From assembly GCF_030407165.1 (NCBI RefSeq), contig NZ_CP129111.1, forward strand, positions 3,410,001 to 3,474,000: DNA of 64,000 nucleotides, written 5' to 3'. Shown here piece after piece: positions 27,154-34,442 of this stretch; within the stretch, counting starts at the first letter, position 1; the number at the start of each line of letters is the position of its first letter. The translations under genes were made by a program, and so were the position numbers. Below the pieces are notes generated by a model that saw only the letters and a program-made list of their open reading frames with translations, was not told where the DNA came from and did no database searches. The stretch is from Fontisubflavum oceani (lineage in GTDB: Bacteria > Pseudomonadota > Alphaproteobacteria > Rhodobacterales > Rhodobacteraceae).

Positions 27154-27870
27154 ATGATCCTTTATCCCGCCATCGACCTCAAAGACGGCCAGGCCGTGCG
27201 CCTCCTGAAAGGCGATATGGAGAAGACCACCGTTTTCAACGACGATCCCGCCGCTCAGGCCCGGGCGTTTCAGGATGCGGGCTGCGCTTGGCTGCATTTG
27301 GTAGATCTGAACGGCGCATTTGAAGGCCAGCCGGTCAATGGGGCGGCGGTCGAAGCGATCTTGGCCAAGACGGACGTCCCCGCGCAGCTTGGCGGCGGCA
27401 TTCGCGATATGGCAACGATCGAGATGTGGCTGAGCCGGGGCATCGCGCGGGTGATCTTGGGCACGGTTGCGGTCGAAAACCCCGATCTGGTGCGCGCGGC
27501 GGCCCGCGCCTTCCCCGGCCAAGTGGCGGTCGGTCTGGATGCGCGCGACGGGCGGGTGGCGACCCGGGGCTGGGCCGAAGAAACCGATATGATGGTCACC
27601 GATCTAGCCAAGAGCTTCGAAGATGCGGGCGTGGCCGCGATCATCTATACCGATATCAACCGCGACGGCGCGATGCAGGGGCCGAACGTGGCCACAACCG
27701 CCGATCTCGCGCGGGCCACGTCCATCCCGGTGATCGCGTCGGGCGGCGTCTCGTCTCTCGCCGATCTGATCGCTCTGCGCGACACGGGCGTGATCGCGGG
27801 CGCAATCTCAGGCCGTGCGCTTTACGACGGCGCGCTGGATCTGGCGGACGCCCTGGCGCAGCTGGCCTGA
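27154..27870 (+). CDS. hisA: ProFAR isomerase (phosphoribosylformimino-AICAR-P isomerase)
   Basis: HisA (238 residues) is a (beta/alpha)8 barrel enzyme that opens the ribose ring of ProFAR for histidine synthesis. It starts MILYPAIDLKDGQAVRLLKG with the catalytic Asp8. The second catalytic aspartate is in IYTDINRDGAMQG, and the phosphate loops are QLGGGIRDM and VIASGGVSSL. The start follows the divergent DUF2147 gene by 150 bases, so hisA likely has its own promoter there. Confidence 0.95.
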   Translation: MILYPAIDLKDGQAVRLLKGDMEKTTVFNDDPAAQARAFQDAGCAWLHLVDLNGAFEGQPVNGAAVEAILAKTDVPAQLGGGIRDMATIEMWLSRGIARVILGTVAVENPDLVRAAARAFPGQVAVGLDARDGRVATRGWAEETDMMVTDLAKSFEDAGVAAIIYTDINRDGAMQGPNVATTADLARATSIPVIASGGVSSLADLIALRDTGVIAGAISGRALYDGALDLADALAQLA

Positions 27871-28016
27871 CCTCACACCCATTGCCATAAAATGCCGTCG
27901 CTCTCGGGTTATTCGGGCGGTTCCATAGTCATGCCGCATTCAGTGTCCAGAGTGACTCTTTGAGAACTCCGGCAACCTGGCCCATAGCGCCCGCCGGATG
28001 AGCTGGGGGACGGCAC

Positions 28017-29387
28017 ATGGCCATTGGCGAAGCGGGCAAACTTTCGGCAAACACCTCTTTCGAGGGTGAGCCGATCGCGGTGACATTCACCGAACCGCTG
28101 ACCGACCCCGTCGTGGTCCTGACCGGGACCAATTTTGGGGGAAACAAGTTCTCGATCCGTGTGTTGGACATCCAAACCAATGCGGACGGCGACGCCACCG
28201 GGTTCACCTTCACCATCGATGAATGGGAAAATCATGACGGTCGGCATCCGCGGGTTGAAGATTTCAACTGGCTGGCTGTCGAATCCGGCGTCCATACCTT
28301 GCCCGACGGTCGGGTGATTGAAGCGGGGCATAGCAGCGCCGACAGCAATGGCGAGTCGGTAAGCTTGTCGGGCACCTTCGCCACGCCGCCTGTGGTCGTG
28401 ACAACAGTCGCCTCGAATGATGGCACATCCTACACCGACAGTGACCCGTCGAACATTACCTCAAGCGGCTTCACCCTGACCGTGGAAGAGGCCGAGAGCC
28501 AAGATGGCGTTCACGGCCTTGAAGATGTTGGCTGGATCGCCATTCAACCCGGCGGCGACGGAAGCGCCGGAACCGCCTTGAACACCGATACGGTGGACAG
28601 CTCGTGGGACGAGACCAGTTTGGGCGCGACCTTCACCGAAGGCGTGGTGCTGGCCGAGACGCAAACCCGCGACGACACGGACCCGGGCAATGTCATCTTG
28701 CGCAACCAAGATGGCGACTCGGTCGATATTCGGTTTGAAGAAGACACTTCCGTCGATAGCGATGGCGGCCACGCGGCCGAAGGAGTTGGCATCGTCACCT
28801 TTGAAGACGGGCTGATCCTCTGCTTCACCGCGGGCACGAAAATCGCGACACCTCATGGCGACCGATTGGTAGAAGATTTGCGCCCGGGTGATCCCGTGCT
28901 CACCCGTGACAGCGGTGTTCAACTTCTTCGTTGGACATGTGCCCAACCTGTCGACGCGGTTCTTCTGGCGGAAGAGCCGAGCCTCGCGCCGGTCCGGATT
29001 CCGAAGGACAGCTTTGGCACTGGCCTTCCCGCGATCGACACATGGGTATCGCCACAGCACCGGCTTCTGACAGGTGGCCCCGAGGCGGAGTTGCTATTTG
29101 GCGCGCGCGAGGTATTGGTGCCGGCCAAGGGCCTCTTTGCCGCTGATCCCCTGCCCCGGCTCACCTGCTATATCCATCTGTTGTTTGACCACCATGAGAT
29201 CATCCTCGCCAATGATCTGCCGATGGAGAGCTTTCATCCCGGCGATATGATCGAAAGCACTCTGACGGGCGCAGCGCGGGAAGAACTCTTCGCCCTCGCC
29301 CCCGACCTTCGCACTGCGCCGAATGCATGGGGCCCAACCGCACGGCTCGCATTGCGGCCACGCGAGGCGGCCCTCTTGGCCGCCTAA
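28017..29387 (+). CDS. Hint-domain protein with three tandem H-type-lectin-like repeats
   Basis: This 456-residue protein lies between hisA and hisF. Residues about 15-270 hold three similar repeats, each with a hydrophobic strand FxxPVVVxT, a GF-containing strand and an E-x-DGxHxxExxxWxA ending; they resemble the H-type lectin fold of Rhodobacteraceae surface proteins. From about residue 271 follows a Hint (Hedgehog/intein-like) domain: CFTAGTKIATPHGDRLVEDL with the leading cysteine, then WVSPQHRLL with the block-B-like histidine. Hint domains can cut or rearrange their own peptide bonds. No signal peptide is visible, so export would need another route such as type I secretion. It is not a histidine enzyme. 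Confidence 0.75.
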   Translation: MAIGEAGKLSANTSFEGEPIAVTFTEPLTDPVVVLTGTNFGGNKFSIRVLDIQTNADGDATGFTFTIDEWENHDGRHPRVEDFNWLAVESGVHTLPDGRVIEAGHSSADSNGESVSLSGTFATPPVVVTTVASNDGTSYTDSDPSNITSSGFTLTVEEAESQDGVHGLEDVGWIAIQPGGDGSAGTALNTDTVDSSWDETSLGATFTEGVVLAETQTRDDTDPGNVILRNQDGDSVDIRFEEDTSVDSDGGHAAEGVGIVTFEDGLILCFTAGTKIATPHGDRLVEDLRPGDPVLTRDSGVQLLRWTCAQPVDAVLLAEEPSLAPVRIPKDSFGTGLPAIDTWVSPQHRLLTGGPEAELLFGAREVLVPAKGLFAADPLPRLTCYIHLLFDHHEIILANDLPMESFHPGDMIESTLTGAAREELFALAPDLRTAPNAWGPTARLALRPREAALLAA

Positions 29388-29425
29388 GGCTTTTCTCCGG
29401 CGCTGAGCTCGGTTAGACCGCACCT

Positions 29426-30187
29426 ATGTTGAAAACCCGGATCATTCCCTGCCTCGACGTCGCCGATGGGCGCGTGGTCAAAGGTGTTAATTTCGTTGAT
29501 CTCGTGGATGCGGGCGACCCGGTGGAAAGCGCCCGTGCCTATGATGCCGCGGGCGCAGATGAGCTCTGTTTTCTCGACATCCATGCAACCCACGAAAATC
29601 GCGGGACGATGTATGATCTGGCCACCCGCACGGCAGAGCAATGCTTCATGCCTTTGACAATCGGCGGCGGCGTCCGCACGGTCGAAGACGTGCGCGCCTT
29701 GCTCTTGGCCGGCGCCGATAAGGTCAGCTTCAACTCCGCCGCTGTGGCCGACCCTGATGTGGTGGCGCGGGCGGCAGACAAGTTTGGCTCGCAATGTATC
29801 GTGGTCGCGATTGACGCCAAAACCACGGCCCCCGGCATATGGGAAATCTTCACACATGGCGGGCGCAAACCCACCGGCATCGACGCGGTGGAATTCGCCA
29901 AAACCGTCGCAGAGAAAGGCGCCGGTGAGATCCTCCTGACCTCGATGGATCGTGACGGCACCCGGGCGGGCTTTAATCTTCCCCTCACGCGCGCCATCGC
30001 AGATGCGGTGCCAATCCCGGTCATCGCCTCGGGCGGCGTCGGGACATTGGATCATTTGGTCGAAGGCGTCACCGAGGGCCATGCCAGCGCAGTTTTGGCC
30101 GCGTCGATCTTCCATTTTGGCGATTACACAATTGGCGAGGCCAAAGCGCATATGGCCGCCGCCGGAATTCCGATGAGGATGTCATGA
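29426..30187 (+). CDS. hisF: Imidazole glycerol phosphate synthase, cyclase subunit
   Basis: HisF (253 residues) uses ammonia from HisH to close the imidazole ring and release AICAR. It is a (beta/alpha)8 barrel with MLKTRIIPCLDVADGRVVKG (catalytic Asp11), IVVAIDAKTT (second catalytic Asp), the phosphate loops TIGGGVRTVEDV and VIASGGVGTLDHL, and SMDRDGTRAGF. The stop overlaps hisE (ATGA). Confidence 0.96.
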   Translation: MLKTRIIPCLDVADGRVVKGVNFVDLVDAGDPVESARAYDAAGADELCFLDIHATHENRGTMYDLATRTAEQCFMPLTIGGGVRTVEDVRALLLAGADKVSFNSAAVADPDVVARAADKFGSQCIVVAIDAKTTAPGIWEIFTHGGRKPTGIDAVEFAKTVAEKGAGEILLTSMDRDGTRAGFNLPLTRAIADAVPIPVIASGGVGTLDHLVEGVTEGHASAVLAASIFHFGDYTIGEAKAHMAAAGIPMRMS

Positions 30188-30492
30188 CCGTTCTGGACCG
30201 TTTGGGCGCCGTCATCGCAGCCCGCAAAACCGCCGACCCCGACAGCTCTTGGACCGCGCAATTGCTCTCTCGGGGCCCGGAAGCCTGTGCCCAGAAATTC
30301 GGGGAAGAAGCCGTCGAAGCGATTGTCGAGGCCGTGCGCGGTGACCGCGACGCTTTGGCCAGCGAAGGCGCCGATGTGCTCTATCATTTCCTGGTCATGC
30401 TGGCGGCGCGGGACCTGACGCTGGAGGATGTTCTGGCCGAACTAGAACAGCGGGAAACCCGCTCTGGCATTGAAGAAAAGGCCAGCCGCTGA
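30184..30492 (+). CDS. hisE: Phosphoribosyl-ATP pyrophosphatase
   Basis: HisE (102 residues) hydrolyses phosphoribosyl-ATP to phosphoribosyl-AMP, the second step of histidine synthesis. It is the stand-alone MazG-like form, with KFGEEAVEAIVEAVRGDRD and SEGADVLYHFLVML as the metal-binding helices. It overlaps hisF by four bases and ends the his group in this window; hisI, hisG, hisC and hisD are not here. Confidence 0.94.
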   Translation: MTVLDRLGAVIAARKTADPDSSWTAQLLSRGPEACAQKFGEEAVEAIVEAVRGDRDALASEGADVLYHFLVMLAARDLTLEDVLAELEQRETRSGIEEKASR

Positions 30493-30548
30493 CCCTTTGT
30501 TCGCCTTTCAGAAAACGACCGACGTCTCGAGCGCCCCGGCCACAACCG

Positions 30549-31022
30549 CTATAGTTTCGAGCTGATCACCCCGGTCGCGAACCCACCCATCCGAAGCTCT
30601 CCGAAAAGCCGTTGATACTCGATTTTTGGGCAGCGGTTCTGGATTACCTGGACACCCGCCGCCTCGGCCTTGGCCGCCGCCTCAGCATGGGTCACGCCAA
30701 TCTGCATCCAGATGGTTTTCGGCAGCGGATTCATTGCCAATGCTGCATCAACAATCTCTGGCACCGCTGCGGGGCGGCGGAAAATGTCCACAACATCCAC
30801 CGGCGTGGTGATCTCCGCCAAATCGGCCACGACCGTCGCACCGAATAGGGTCTTGCCCGCCTGGACCGGGTTCACCGGGATCACCTCATACCCTTTCAGG
30901 TCCAGATACCGCGCCACATAATGGCTGGGCCGGATCGGGTTGGGCGACACACCAACACAGGCAAACACCCGACTTTCCTTGAGAATTTTGCGCAGCAGAT
31001 CATCGGAAGGGTTCTCGGTCAT
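30549..31022 (-). CDS. CoA-binding protein (YccU-like)
   Basis: This 157-residue cytoplasmic protein is a single Rossmann-type CoA-binding domain of the succinyl-CoA-synthetase-alpha kind. It has VFACVGVSPNPIRPSHYVAR near the N-terminus, LKGYEVIPVNP, VDVVDIFRRP, and TIWMQIGVTH followed by NRCPKIEYQRL. It reads toward hisE. The family is widespread and binds CoA in crystal structures, but its physiological role is unclear. Confidence 0.85.
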   Translation of the reverse strand: MTENPSDDLLRKILKESRVFACVGVSPNPIRPSHYVARYLDLKGYEVIPVNPVQAGKTLFGATVVADLAEITTPVDVVDIFRRPAAVPEIVDAALAMNPLPKTIWMQIGVTHAEAAAKAEAAGVQVIQNRCPKIEYQRLFGELRMGGFATGVISSKL

Positions 31023-31041
31023 GCCGCCGACTTAGCACAGC

Positions 31042-31075
31042 AAAAAAGCGCCCGCAGCGAAAAAGCAGCGGGCGC
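31042..31075 (-). terminator. Terminator between the YHS-domain gene and the CoA-binding gene
   Basis: On the minus strand an 8-bp stem (31068-31075 with 31048-31055) encloses a 12-base loop and is followed by six T (31047-31042). It ends transcription of the YHS-domain gene. Confidence 0.75.
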
Positions 31076-31194
31076 AAGTCACGGAACGAGGGACAGTGAT
31101 GGACGGGCGGTGTTCCGAACCGCCGCGTCATACGTTGTATTTAGGCAACGGGCTGCGACTTTAAAGGCAATCGCACGAATTTGTGATAATTGGC

Positions 31195-31647
31195 CTAGCC
31201 AAGTATCCCCGGCCAATTCGCCTCACCCGCCGCGATCACATCAGGCAAGCCACCCAACCACAGCTCGCGCGCACGCAGGCTCGCATTGAGATACAAGCGG
31301 CCTTCATAGACCGACCATGCCTCTGGAACCGTCGGCGCGAGATAGCCAAGCGACGCGGCATAAGCGCAGTAACCGCCAAAGGCCGGTGCATAGCGTTCGG
31401 GGTCGGCGACAAACATGTCGCGATTGGCGGCGGAAGCAAACTGCCAGCGCGCGCCCATCCAGTCATGGGTGAATTCCGCACTGCCGGGGACCGGGCCATT
31501 TTCGGCGAAATAGGCCACGGCGTCGCTGCCGTCGATGGCGACACCGCCTTCGGCATAGACAGGCGGTTCTGCCGCAAAGGCGGCGGGGGCAAGGGTGATC
31601 AACGGCGCGGCGGCGAATAGGCCAAGCGTGGTGCGGCGGGTTAGCAT
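31195..31647 (-). CDS. Secreted YHS domain-containing protein
   Basis: This protein has 150 residues and a Tat/Sec-like signal (MLTRRTTLGLFAAAPLITLA, with paired arginines) and an AFAAEPP cleavage site. The mature part is a YHS-type domain, as in proteins with VAIDGSDAVAYFAENGPVPG, GARWQFASAANRDMFVADPE and GGYCAYAASLG. Such proteins bind metal, often copper, in the periplasm, but no function is known for this one. GGAGAG precedes the chosen ATG; the frame stays open upstream. Confidence 0.8.
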   Translation of the reverse strand: MLTRRTTLGLFAAAPLITLAPAAFAAEPPVYAEGGVAIDGSDAVAYFAENGPVPGSAEFTHDWMGARWQFASAANRDMFVADPERYAPAFGGYCAYAASLGYLAPTVPEAWSVYEGRLYLNASLRARELWLGGLPDVIAAGEANWPGILG

Positions 31648-31752
31648 AATGAAACTCTCCGTGTGGGTGTGTCGCCCCAATATGCTGACGCGAAACCGTG
31701 CGCGACATCCCCCCTGACGCAAGCGTGAAGCCGCGTGTGCGCCGCTGAGGAT

Positions 31753-32058
31753 CTAGTCGAAAATGTCCTCTACCAGATCAAACGCCTCTTCAAACGCCTT
31801 CTTCCACATGGGCTTGCGCCGTTTCTGCTTGCGCTTGGCATGGTGGCGCGGCGGGCCATGGACGTAATCGACATAAGGTGACGGCTGCGGCCTGCTCCGC
31901 TTGACCTCATGGCTGTCGCTCTTTTTCAAAGCCTTCATCTCATGGATCGGCGCACCGCAGGAGGCGCAAGCCAGCTCATGCCCATCCCGTGCGGTGAGTT
32001 TCAGCAGGGTCCGGGACCCGCAATAACAACAGGTGCCGATTTTCGTTCCTTTGGGCAT
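31753..32058 (-). CDS. Small zinc-ribbon protein
   Basis: This 101-residue protein has an N-terminal zinc ribbon, CCYCGSRTLL followed by CASCGAP (two CxxC pairs), then a very basic middle (KRSRPQPS, KRKQKRRK) and an acidic end (FEEAFDLVEDIFD). The basic stretch suggests contact with nucleic acid. It starts six bases upstream of the end of rlmB's neighbour region and is read right after rlmB in the same direction, so the two may share a message. I do not recognise a named function. Confidence 0.7.
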   Translation of the reverse strand: MPKGTKIGTCCYCGSRTLLKLTARDGHELACASCGAPIHEMKALKKSDSHEVKRSRPQPSPYVDYVHGPPRHHAKRKQKRRKPMWKKAFEEAFDLVEDIFD

Positions 32059-32064
32059 CAGCGA

Positions 32065-32844
32065 TTATCCTTTCGACACCGCATATAGGGAGACTGCCGC
32101 CGCATTTGAAACATTGAGCGAGCCAAAATCGCCCGCCGCCGGAATCCGTACCAGGTGATCGCAGAGCGCCCGGGTTCGTTCGCGCAGACCCGGCCCCTCG
32201 GCGCCCAGCACAAGCGCCACGGGCTTGCCAGCATGCTCAGCCGCCGCCGCACCGATCTCGGCTGTGCCCTCACCGTCGAGCCCAAACAGGACATAGCCGA
32301 GCTTCTTCAGCTCCAGCATCGTGTCGCCAAGGTTTTTGACCCGAATATAAGGCTGACGCTCCAGCGCGCCCGAGGCGGTCTTGGCCAGCGCCCCAGTCTC
32401 TGGCGCCGAATAGCGCGACGGGGCAATCACAGCGCGCGCGCCAAACACCTCGGCCGAGCGCAGAATCGCGCCCACATTATGCGGATCCGTCACCCGGTCG
32501 AGCAGCAACAAGAGCGGCGCCCCCGCGCCAGAGACTGCGATCTCGGCCAAAGGCCCCCAATCCAGCTGCTTCACCTCAAGCGCGGCCCCTTGATGGACCG
32601 AACCGGGATCAAGCGGCACCAGGAACTTGCGCGGATCAGCCATCTCAGGCTCAACACCCCCCGTTGCGATCGCGTCCCCTAGCTTGTCAGCCGCGTTCTT
32701 GGTGACCACCAGACGCAATTTCTGCCGCGCCGGGTTCATCAACGCATCCCGCACCGCATGCAGCCCGAAAAGCCATATGGTCTCTGCCGCTGCGGCGCGC
32801 TTCGCCTGCTCTTTTTCGATCACCCAGGTGGGTTTCTTGGCCAT
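32065..32844 (-). CDS. rlmB: 23S rRNA (guanosine-2'-O-)-methyltransferase RlmB-type
   Basis: This 259-residue SPOUT-class methyltransferase has an N-terminal L30e-like substrate domain (WLFGLHAVRDALMNP) and a C-terminal knotted domain with the three family motifs: DPHNVGAILRSAEVFGA, VLGAEGPGLRERT and IPAAGDFGSLNVSNAAAVSL. The RlmB enzyme methylates G2251 in the ribosomal P-loop. ATG 32844 has GGAGG just upstream. The open frame continues far upstream, but that part is the antisense of tRNA-Tyr and the glyoxalase gene and is not coding. Confidence 0.87.
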   Translation of the reverse strand: MAKKPTWVIEKEQAKRAAAAETIWLFGLHAVRDALMNPARQKLRLVVTKNAADKLGDAIATGGVEPEMADPRKFLVPLDPGSVHQGAALEVKQLDWGPLAEIAVSGAGAPLLLLLDRVTDPHNVGAILRSAEVFGARAVIAPSRYSAPETGALAKTASGALERQPYIRVKNLGDTMLELKKLGYVLFGLDGEGTAEIGAAAAEHAGKPVALVLGAEGPGLRERTRALCDHLVRIPAAGDFGSLNVSNAAAVSLYAVSKG

Positions 32845-32925
32845 GGTGGCACCTCCGGCGCGGACCTTGCGTCGCGCCGGACGGGAGTGCAAGCTAAAGC
32901 CTCTCCGTAGATCGAGGACAAAGCT

Positions 32926-33285
32926 ATGATCTCTCTTGCGCTTCTGAAGATCCCGGTTACCGATCTGCACCGTGCACGGGCATTTTACACAACGTTGTTT
33001 GAGACCGAACCTGTGTTTCACAGCACGGAATATGGCTGGACCCAATTCATGCTCGGGAAACTGCCTATTGCCCTCTACACGCCCGGCGCAGGCGGTGGCG
33101 CAGGTGTCCCCGGCCACGACTTGGATTTCCAACTGACGAGCCCCGATCTTGAGGCGTTGAAGGCGCAAATCCTGCCACATGCGCCCGATGCCGCCATCCA
33201 TAAAAACGCCGATGGCAGCCAATCGCTTGAGTTTCGCGACCCTGATGGCAACGGGTTGAAGATAATGGCGCGAGTTGACCCTTGA
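32926..33285 (+). CDS. Glyoxalase/bleomycin-resistance-fold (VOC) protein
   Basis: This 119-residue protein is one VOC domain: LALLKIPVTDLHRARAFYTT at the start, FETEPVFHSTEYGW, and QSLEFRDPDGNGLKIM at the end with the metal-site glutamate. It lies between rlmB (divergent) and tRNA-Tyr. Substrate unknown; the fold includes glyoxalase I, dioxygenases and drug-binding proteins. Confidence 0.8.
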   Translation: MISLALLKIPVTDLHRARAFYTTLFETEPVFHSTEYGWTQFMLGKLPIALYTPGAGGGAGVPGHDLDFQLTSPDLEALKAQILPHAPDAAIHKNADGSQSLEFRDPDGNGLKIMARVDP

Positions 33286-33320
33286 CGCCCCCCGCCGCGC
33301 CCGATATTTCGCGATCCGTT

Positions 33321-33404
33321 GGGCGACAGGCCGCAAGGTGTGGCAGGGGACTGTAACTCCCTCGCGGAGACGCACGCCTGGTTCGATTCCAGGGTCGCCC
33401 ACCA
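33321..33404 (+). tRNA. tRNA-Tyr (GTA)
   Basis: The full cloverleaf can be folded. The acceptor stem is GGGCGAC/GTCGCCC, the D stem GCCG/TGGC with GG in the loop, and the anticodon stem GGGGA/TCCCT with loop CTGTAAC (anticodon GTA). A long variable arm holds a GCG/CGC stem, as expected for the class II bacterial tRNA-Tyr, and the T stem is CCTGG/CCAGG. The discriminator A and CCA end are encoded (33401-33404). The 3' end is part of a direct repeat with 45761-45783. Confidence 0.95.
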
Positions 33405-33408
33405 TTCT
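33385..33408 (+). repeat. Possible attachment site, left copy (3' end of tRNA-Tyr)
   Basis: These 24 bases, covering the T-arm and acceptor end of tRNA-Tyr plus four bases beyond, match 45761-45783 at 22 of 24 positions with one gap and one change. A second shared block, 33453-33475, starting CAATGGTGGGACACATCATG, matches 45818-45840 at 22 of 23. tRNA 3' ends are usual integration sites of tyrosine-recombinase islands. Confidence 0.6.
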
Positions 33409-33761
33409 ACTCTAAGCCAATAACTTAGGCTGCATAGACCGTAGGCGGACCGCAATGGTGGGACACATCATGCGCCTCGCCGCCTATCTGGGCACCTTTC
33501 TGCACGGCATTTTCGACTTCCACTATCCAATTCCAGCGGCGCGTCACCCAAACGGAAAACGAACCCAAATTAGGATATCGTTGGGCATTTGCAGCCTGTG
33601 TGACGCAGCGGATTTCTCACGGCTGCTGACCGTCGCCGGACATTCCATTCAATCGGACATGCTTTCGAGATACTTCACAGAGTCGGAGCGAACCAAAGCA
33701 CTTGCCGCTAGAGGCACCTAATCGTTGAATTAGTCTGATTGACATGATTTTGAGCCAAAAA
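33405..33761. other. Non-coding stretch after tRNA-Tyr
   Basis: No credible gene is present. The first 140 bases are related to the region at 45784-45920 (shared blocks as described for the attachment repeat). Short open frames here have no family signature or ribosome site. Confidence 0.5.
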
Positions 33762-33884
33762 ATGCGCATGGAATCCATCAGCCTGCAAAACTTTCGCTAC
33801 TTTGGAGCTGTGCCTGAAAAAGTAGCGTGGGAGCCAGGAACCAATGACTTCGCAGGAGACGATGGTTCGGGAAAATCGTCCAGT
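33762..33884 (+). pseudogene. Remnant of an OLD-like ATPase/nuclease N-terminus
   Basis: About 41 residues read MRMESISLQNFRYFG, then GTNDFAGDDGSGKSSS. This is the start of an AAA/ABC-type ATPase of the RecF/OLD kind: the SLQNFRxFG opening strand and a Walker A with GSGKSS, which in intact relatives reads GxNGSGKT. The frame then runs on without family resemblance into the antisense of the ridA-like gene, so the gene is cut off after Walker A. OLD-family proteins include defence nucleases, so this is probably the debris of a mobile or defence element beside tRNA-Tyr. Confidence 0.5.
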
Positions 33885-33931
33885 TGCGGGATGCATGGAG
33901 AAGTGAATGCAGAAAAAACACATTGGCCACC

Positions 33932-34441
33932 TCAGTCGGCCAGCCGATTGCGCAATGCGGCAGTTAGCTCAACGAGGACCGGCGCGTTCCTTGGAAGACT
34001 CTTCACTCCGATGACCGACCTAGAATGCGCCCCCCGCTCGCCCAAAGTCTCGATCAGATAGTCCGACGCACCGTTGGCCACTTCGGAAATCTGATCGAAC
34101 CCATCGGCATGGGCGACGTAGCACGTCATCCGTAGAACCCGTCGCAGATTGGCCAGCCCGCCCGTCGATACGCTGAGCCAGGACAAGGCCTGCTGCGCGC
34201 AAATACGTGCAGACGAGGCCCCCTCGGATACCGAAAGCTCCTGCCCCACCACGCCAACATGGGCCAGCCCGCCGTCCTGCTTGCCAATCTGTCCAGCCAG
34301 ATAGGCCGTTGTGCCGTCTACAATCACCGGCTCATAGGGATAGATCGTGGTCTCTGGCCTGGGAAGCGCCTTCTGAATTTCTGCGATGTAACGCTCTGAG
34401 AGAAGAGGGTCGGAGCAGAGGCGTGCTTTCGATTTGATCAT
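33932..34441 (-). CDS. RidA (YjgF/YER057c) family protein
   Basis: This 169-residue protein has the Rid fold: TTIYPYEPVIVDGTTAYLAG, QALSWLSVSTGGLANLRRVL, RMTCYVAHADGFDQI, and RSVIGVKSLPRNAPVLVELT. Classical RidA hydrolyses reactive enamines and imines from PLP enzymes; this one is of the longer RidA2-like branch with a VGVKSLP ending and may act on another substrate. The ATG lies one base after the TRAP permease stop, so it is the last gene of a lysR-TAXI-TRAP-ridA unit and probably works on the imported compound. Confidence 0.8.
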   Translation of the reverse strand: MIKSKARLCSDPLLSERYIAEIQKALPRPETTIYPYEPVIVDGTTAYLAGQIGKQDGGLAHVGVVGQELSVSEGASSARICAQQALSWLSVSTGGLANLRRVLRMTCYVAHADGFDQISEVANGASDYLIETLGERGAHSRSVIGVKSLPRNAPVLVELTAALRNRLAD

Positions 34442-34442
34442 A

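Noticed and set aside
32845..33405. Upstream extension of the rlmB frame through tRNA-Tyr
   Set aside because: It is the antisense of the tRNA and of the glyoxalase gene, a known annotation artefact; rlmB has a good start at 32844.
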